Source: Deferribacteraceae bacterium (GTDB lineage Bacteria > Chrysiogenota > Deferribacteres > Deferribacterales > JAISNW01). From it: a stretch of DNA of 8,319 nt. A program made the translations under genes and the position numbers. Numbering within the stretch: position 1 is the stretch's first letter; each line of letters starts with the position of its first letter. Location of the stretch: the NCBI GenBank assembly GCA_031285415.1, contig JAITWF010000091.1, forward strand, positions 1 to 8,319, given 5' to 3'. This document shows positions 6,723 through 8,319 of the stretch, in pieces. The notes under the pieces were generated by a model. It made no database searches. It saw only the letters and a list, made by a program, of their open reading frames with translations, and was not told the origin of the DNA.

Positions 6723-7118
6723 ATGAAGATTACAAGAGCATGTGATTACGCTATGCGAGCGTTGTTGTATATGGCAGAGAAGCCATCTGGCACCCTCTTT
6801 ATGCGTTCAGATCTATCAAAATTAAGCAACGTCCCCGATAGCTTCCTTGGAAAGATCATGCAAAGCCTTGCTAAAGCTGAGATACTTACATCCGAGAGGG
6901 GCAAAAAGGGCGGATTCCGCCTAGGCAAAGCCCCTGAAGAGATCAATATGTACGATGTAATATTGGCGGTCGATGGCGATCTACAGATTACCGATTGCCT
7001 CTATAGCAGCGAATTTTGCGATCAAACACGGCACTGTAGCGTGCATAAAGTGTGGAATAATATCCAAAACACTATAACAACGCAGTTAAAATCGACAACC
7101 TTAAAAGATCTCATGTAG
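6723..7118 (+). CDS. Rrf2-family transcriptional regulator, probable Fe-S sensor
   Basis: This 131-residue protein begins MKITRACDYAMRALLYMA, the standard Rrf2 start. A winged helix-turn-helix spans about residues 1-70, with the recognition region around VPDSFLGKIMQSLAKAEIL (37-55) and wing ERGKKGGFRLGK (58-69). It also has DVILAVDGD (78-86) and the three-cysteine region C92, C99, C105 followed by H108 in a CSVHKVW context like that of IscR. The family senses Fe-S status, nitric oxide, iron or redox state. The spacing CX6CX5C differs by one residue from the CX5CX5C of IscR, so the cluster type and signal are not assigned, and no symbol is given. C7 is an additional cysteine. No Shine-Dalgarno sequence is visible. 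The gene is divergent from moeA and 118 bp before nrdJ in the same direction; I see no terminator between, so some read-through is possible. Confidence 0.92.
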   Translation: MKITRACDYAMRALLYMAEKPSGTLFMRSDLSKLSNVPDSFLGKIMQSLAKAEILTSERGKKGGFRLGKAPEEINMYDVILAVDGDLQITDCLYSSEFCDQTRHCSVHKVWNNIQNTITTQLKSTTLKDLM

Positions 7119-7160
7119 GACAATATCTTACGAGATTACCCTTAATTATCAATGAATTAA

Positions 7161-7172
7161 AAAGTTAACTTT
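7161..7172. promoter_or_regulatory. Candidate operator: perfect 12-bp palindrome upstream of nrdJ
   Basis: AAAGTTAACTTT is its own reverse complement. Its centre lies about 45 bp before the predicted nrdJ transcription start, just upstream of the -35, a position typical for an activator. The sequence is not an NrdR box and not an FNR site (TTGAT-N4-ATCAA). The binding protein is unknown. The rest of the 118-bp gap shows no terminator and no riboswitch. Confidence 0.35.
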
Positions 7173-7176
7173 CCTG

Positions 7177-7205
7177 TTGAATTATACTAAAAGTTGATCT
7201 ATGAT
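7177..7205 (+). promoter_or_regulatory. Probable nrdJ promoter
   Basis: TTGAAT (7177-7182, 4 of 6) and TATGAT (7200-7205, 5 of 6) are separated by 17 nt. The predicted start near 7212 gives a leader of about 25 nt. An overlapping TATACT at 7183-7188 could be an alternative -10, but it has no -35 at a normal distance. Confidence 0.45.
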
Positions 7206-7236
7206 CTGCCCCTAAAGAATTACCTTGGAGAAACAA

Positions 7237-8319
7237 ATGAGTCAAAAGCCCAATTTTAGCAAAGAGCCAGCATTAAATCAGAACGCAATATCGGTGTTGG
7301 AGAAACGCTACTTGCTAAAAGATGATAACGGCAAAGCTATCGAAACGCCTAAAGGGCTTTTCATCAGAGTTGCAAACAATATCGCAGAGGCGGAGAAGAA
7401 GTTTAACCCGAACGCCGACACACACAAATATGCAGAGCTATTCTATAATGAGATGGCTCAACTTCACTTTCTGCCGAACTCCCCTACCCTCATGAACGCT
7501 GGTAAAGATCTACAGCAGCTCTCCGCATGCTTCGTGTTGCCTGTAGAGGACTCTCTTGAGGGGATCTTCGACGCAATAAAATATACCGCAATGATCCATA
7601 AATCTGGCGGCGGCACAGGCTTCTCGTTCTCTCGCCTACGTCCAAAGGACGATATGGTTAAGACTACCAAAGGGGTATCGTCAGGGCCTATCTCCTTTAT
7701 GACTGTATTTGATTCTGCTACAGAGGCGATCAAGCAGGGGGGCGCAAGACGTGGTGCTAATATGGGGATACTGCGTGCAGATCACCCCGATATAATGGAG
7801 TTTATCCACGCTAAACGTGATAAAACTAAGCTTACAAACTTTAATCTATCGGTCGGACTCACTGAAGAGTTTATGCAAGCTCTTAATAATAACGATGATT
7901 TTGCGCTACGCAATCCTAAAACAGGCAAAAAGGTCGGTTCTTTAAACGCAAAGGCAGTATACGACGAGATCGTGCAGCTTGCATGGGAGGGGGGCGAGCC
8001 TGGGATCGTCTTTCTAGACAGGATCAATCAGTATAACCCTACTCCGAATGAGGGGGAGATGGAGAGCACTAACCCTTGCGGCGAGCAGCCACTCCTTCCA
8101 TACGAATCGTGCAACCTCGGCTCGATAAACCTATCGAAGTTCGTTAAAGATAAAGCTGTCGATTGGGATAGCCTCAAAAATACCGTTCATATCGCAGTTC
8201 GATTCCTCGATAACGTTATCGAGATGAACAACTATCCGTTAAAGCAGATCGATGTAATGACGAAGAAGAACCGTAAGATTGGGCTTGGGATCATGGGCTG
8301 GGCGGATATGCTCGTTATG
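7237..8319 (+). CDS. nrdJ: Adenosylcobalamin-dependent (class II) ribonucleotide reductase, N-terminal part
   Basis: The frame is open for 361 codons to the window end; class II enzymes are usually about 700-900 residues, so about half is missing. It reduces ribonucleotides to deoxyribonucleotides using a radical generated from coenzyme B12, independent of oxygen. Motifs are FLPNSPTLMNAG (78-89), SACFVLPVEDS (96-106) with redox C98, KSGGGTGFSFSRLRP (122-136), GGARRGANMGILR (168-180), and the catalytic NPCGEQPLLPYESCNLGSIN segment (279-298), where N279, C281 and E283 correspond to N437, C439 and E441 of E. coli NrdA. NPCGEQPL is typical of class II, not class I. The N-terminus goes straight into the catalytic fold, with no room for an ATP-cone. 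GGAG 6 nt before the ATG supports the start. The C-terminal cysteine pair and any intein would lie outside the window. Confidence 0.95.
   Translation, partial: MSQKPNFSKEPALNQNAISVLEKRYLLKDDNGKAIETPKGLFIRVANNIAEAEKKFNPNADTHKYAELFYNEMAQLHFLPNSPTLMNAGKDLQQLSACFVLPVEDSLEGIFDAIKYTAMIHKSGGGTGFSFSRLRPKDDMVKTTKGVSSGPISFMTVFDSATEAIKQGGARRGANMGILRADHPDIMEFIHAKRDKTKLTNFNLSVGLTEEFMQALNNNDDFALRNPKTGKKVGSLNAKAVYDEIVQLAWEGGEPGIVFLDRINQYNPTPNEGEMESTNPCGEQPLLPYESCNLGSINLSKFVKDKAVDWDSLKNTVHIAVRFLDNVIEMNNYPLKQIDVMTKKNRKIGLGIMGWADMLVM

Noticed and set aside
7119..7236. Cobalamin riboswitch, NrdR box or rho-independent terminator between rrf2 and nrdJ
   Set aside because: No B12-box-like sequence, no NrdR consensus pair and no GC-rich hairpin with a T-run; the weak GATCTC/GAGATT pairing near 7109-7137 is not followed by Ts.
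7734..8027. Minus-strand open frame opposite nrdJ
   Set aside because: It is antisense to conserved class II reductase sequence and has no independent support.

Overview
This is a compact bacterial chromosomal window with roughly even base composition. It holds seven protein-coding genes and only two real intergenic gaps. The gene set suggests a Gram-negative-type bacterium with anaerobic metabolism: a B12-dependent class II ribonucleotide reductase, molybdenum cofactor insertion, an Fe-S type Rrf2 regulator, and a DHH-CBS-nucleotidyltransferase fusion of the sort known from Aquifex, Geobacter-like and Deferribacter-like bacteria. The lineage is a guess from gene content; no rRNA or lineage-diagnostic gene is present. 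I see no mobile element, CRISPR array, tRNA or rRNA gene.

Left part (about 1-6650, minus strand): a tightly packed five-gene operon read right to left. The order is moeA (molybdopterin molybdotransferase), an 879-residue DHH phosphoesterase / twin CBS / tRNA CCA-end nucleotidyltransferase fusion, phoH (RNA-linked P-loop ATPase), rsfS (50S silencing factor) and rqcH (NFACT-family ribosome quality-control factor, its last residues cut off by the window edge). Gaps are -38 to 3 nt, and the fusion and rqcH use TTG and GTG starts. A good promoter (TTTACA-17-TATAGT) lies upstream of moeA, with a perfect 12-bp palindrome over its -10 and presumed start point.

Middle (6647-6722): a 76-bp divergent control region between moeA and an Rrf2-family regulator. 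The regulator has three C-terminal cysteines suited to an Fe-S cluster. It has no visible Shine-Dalgarno sequence and may be made from a leaderless mRNA.

Right part (7119-8319, plus strand): a 118-bp gap with a second perfect 12-bp palindrome and a plausible promoter (TTGAAT-17-TATGAT), then the first 361 codons of nrdJ, the adenosylcobalamin-dependent ribonucleotide reductase, which runs off the window.

The genes suggest two themes. One is a set of RNA and ribosome-maintenance functions (tRNA 3'-end synthesis, PhoH, RsfS, RqcH) in one transcript; three of the products act on tRNA ends or free 50S subunits, so a bacterial quality-control module is an attractive but unproven reading. The other is redox control: an Fe-S sensing regulator sits between a Moco gene and an oxygen-independent ribonucleotide reductase and may control one or both.
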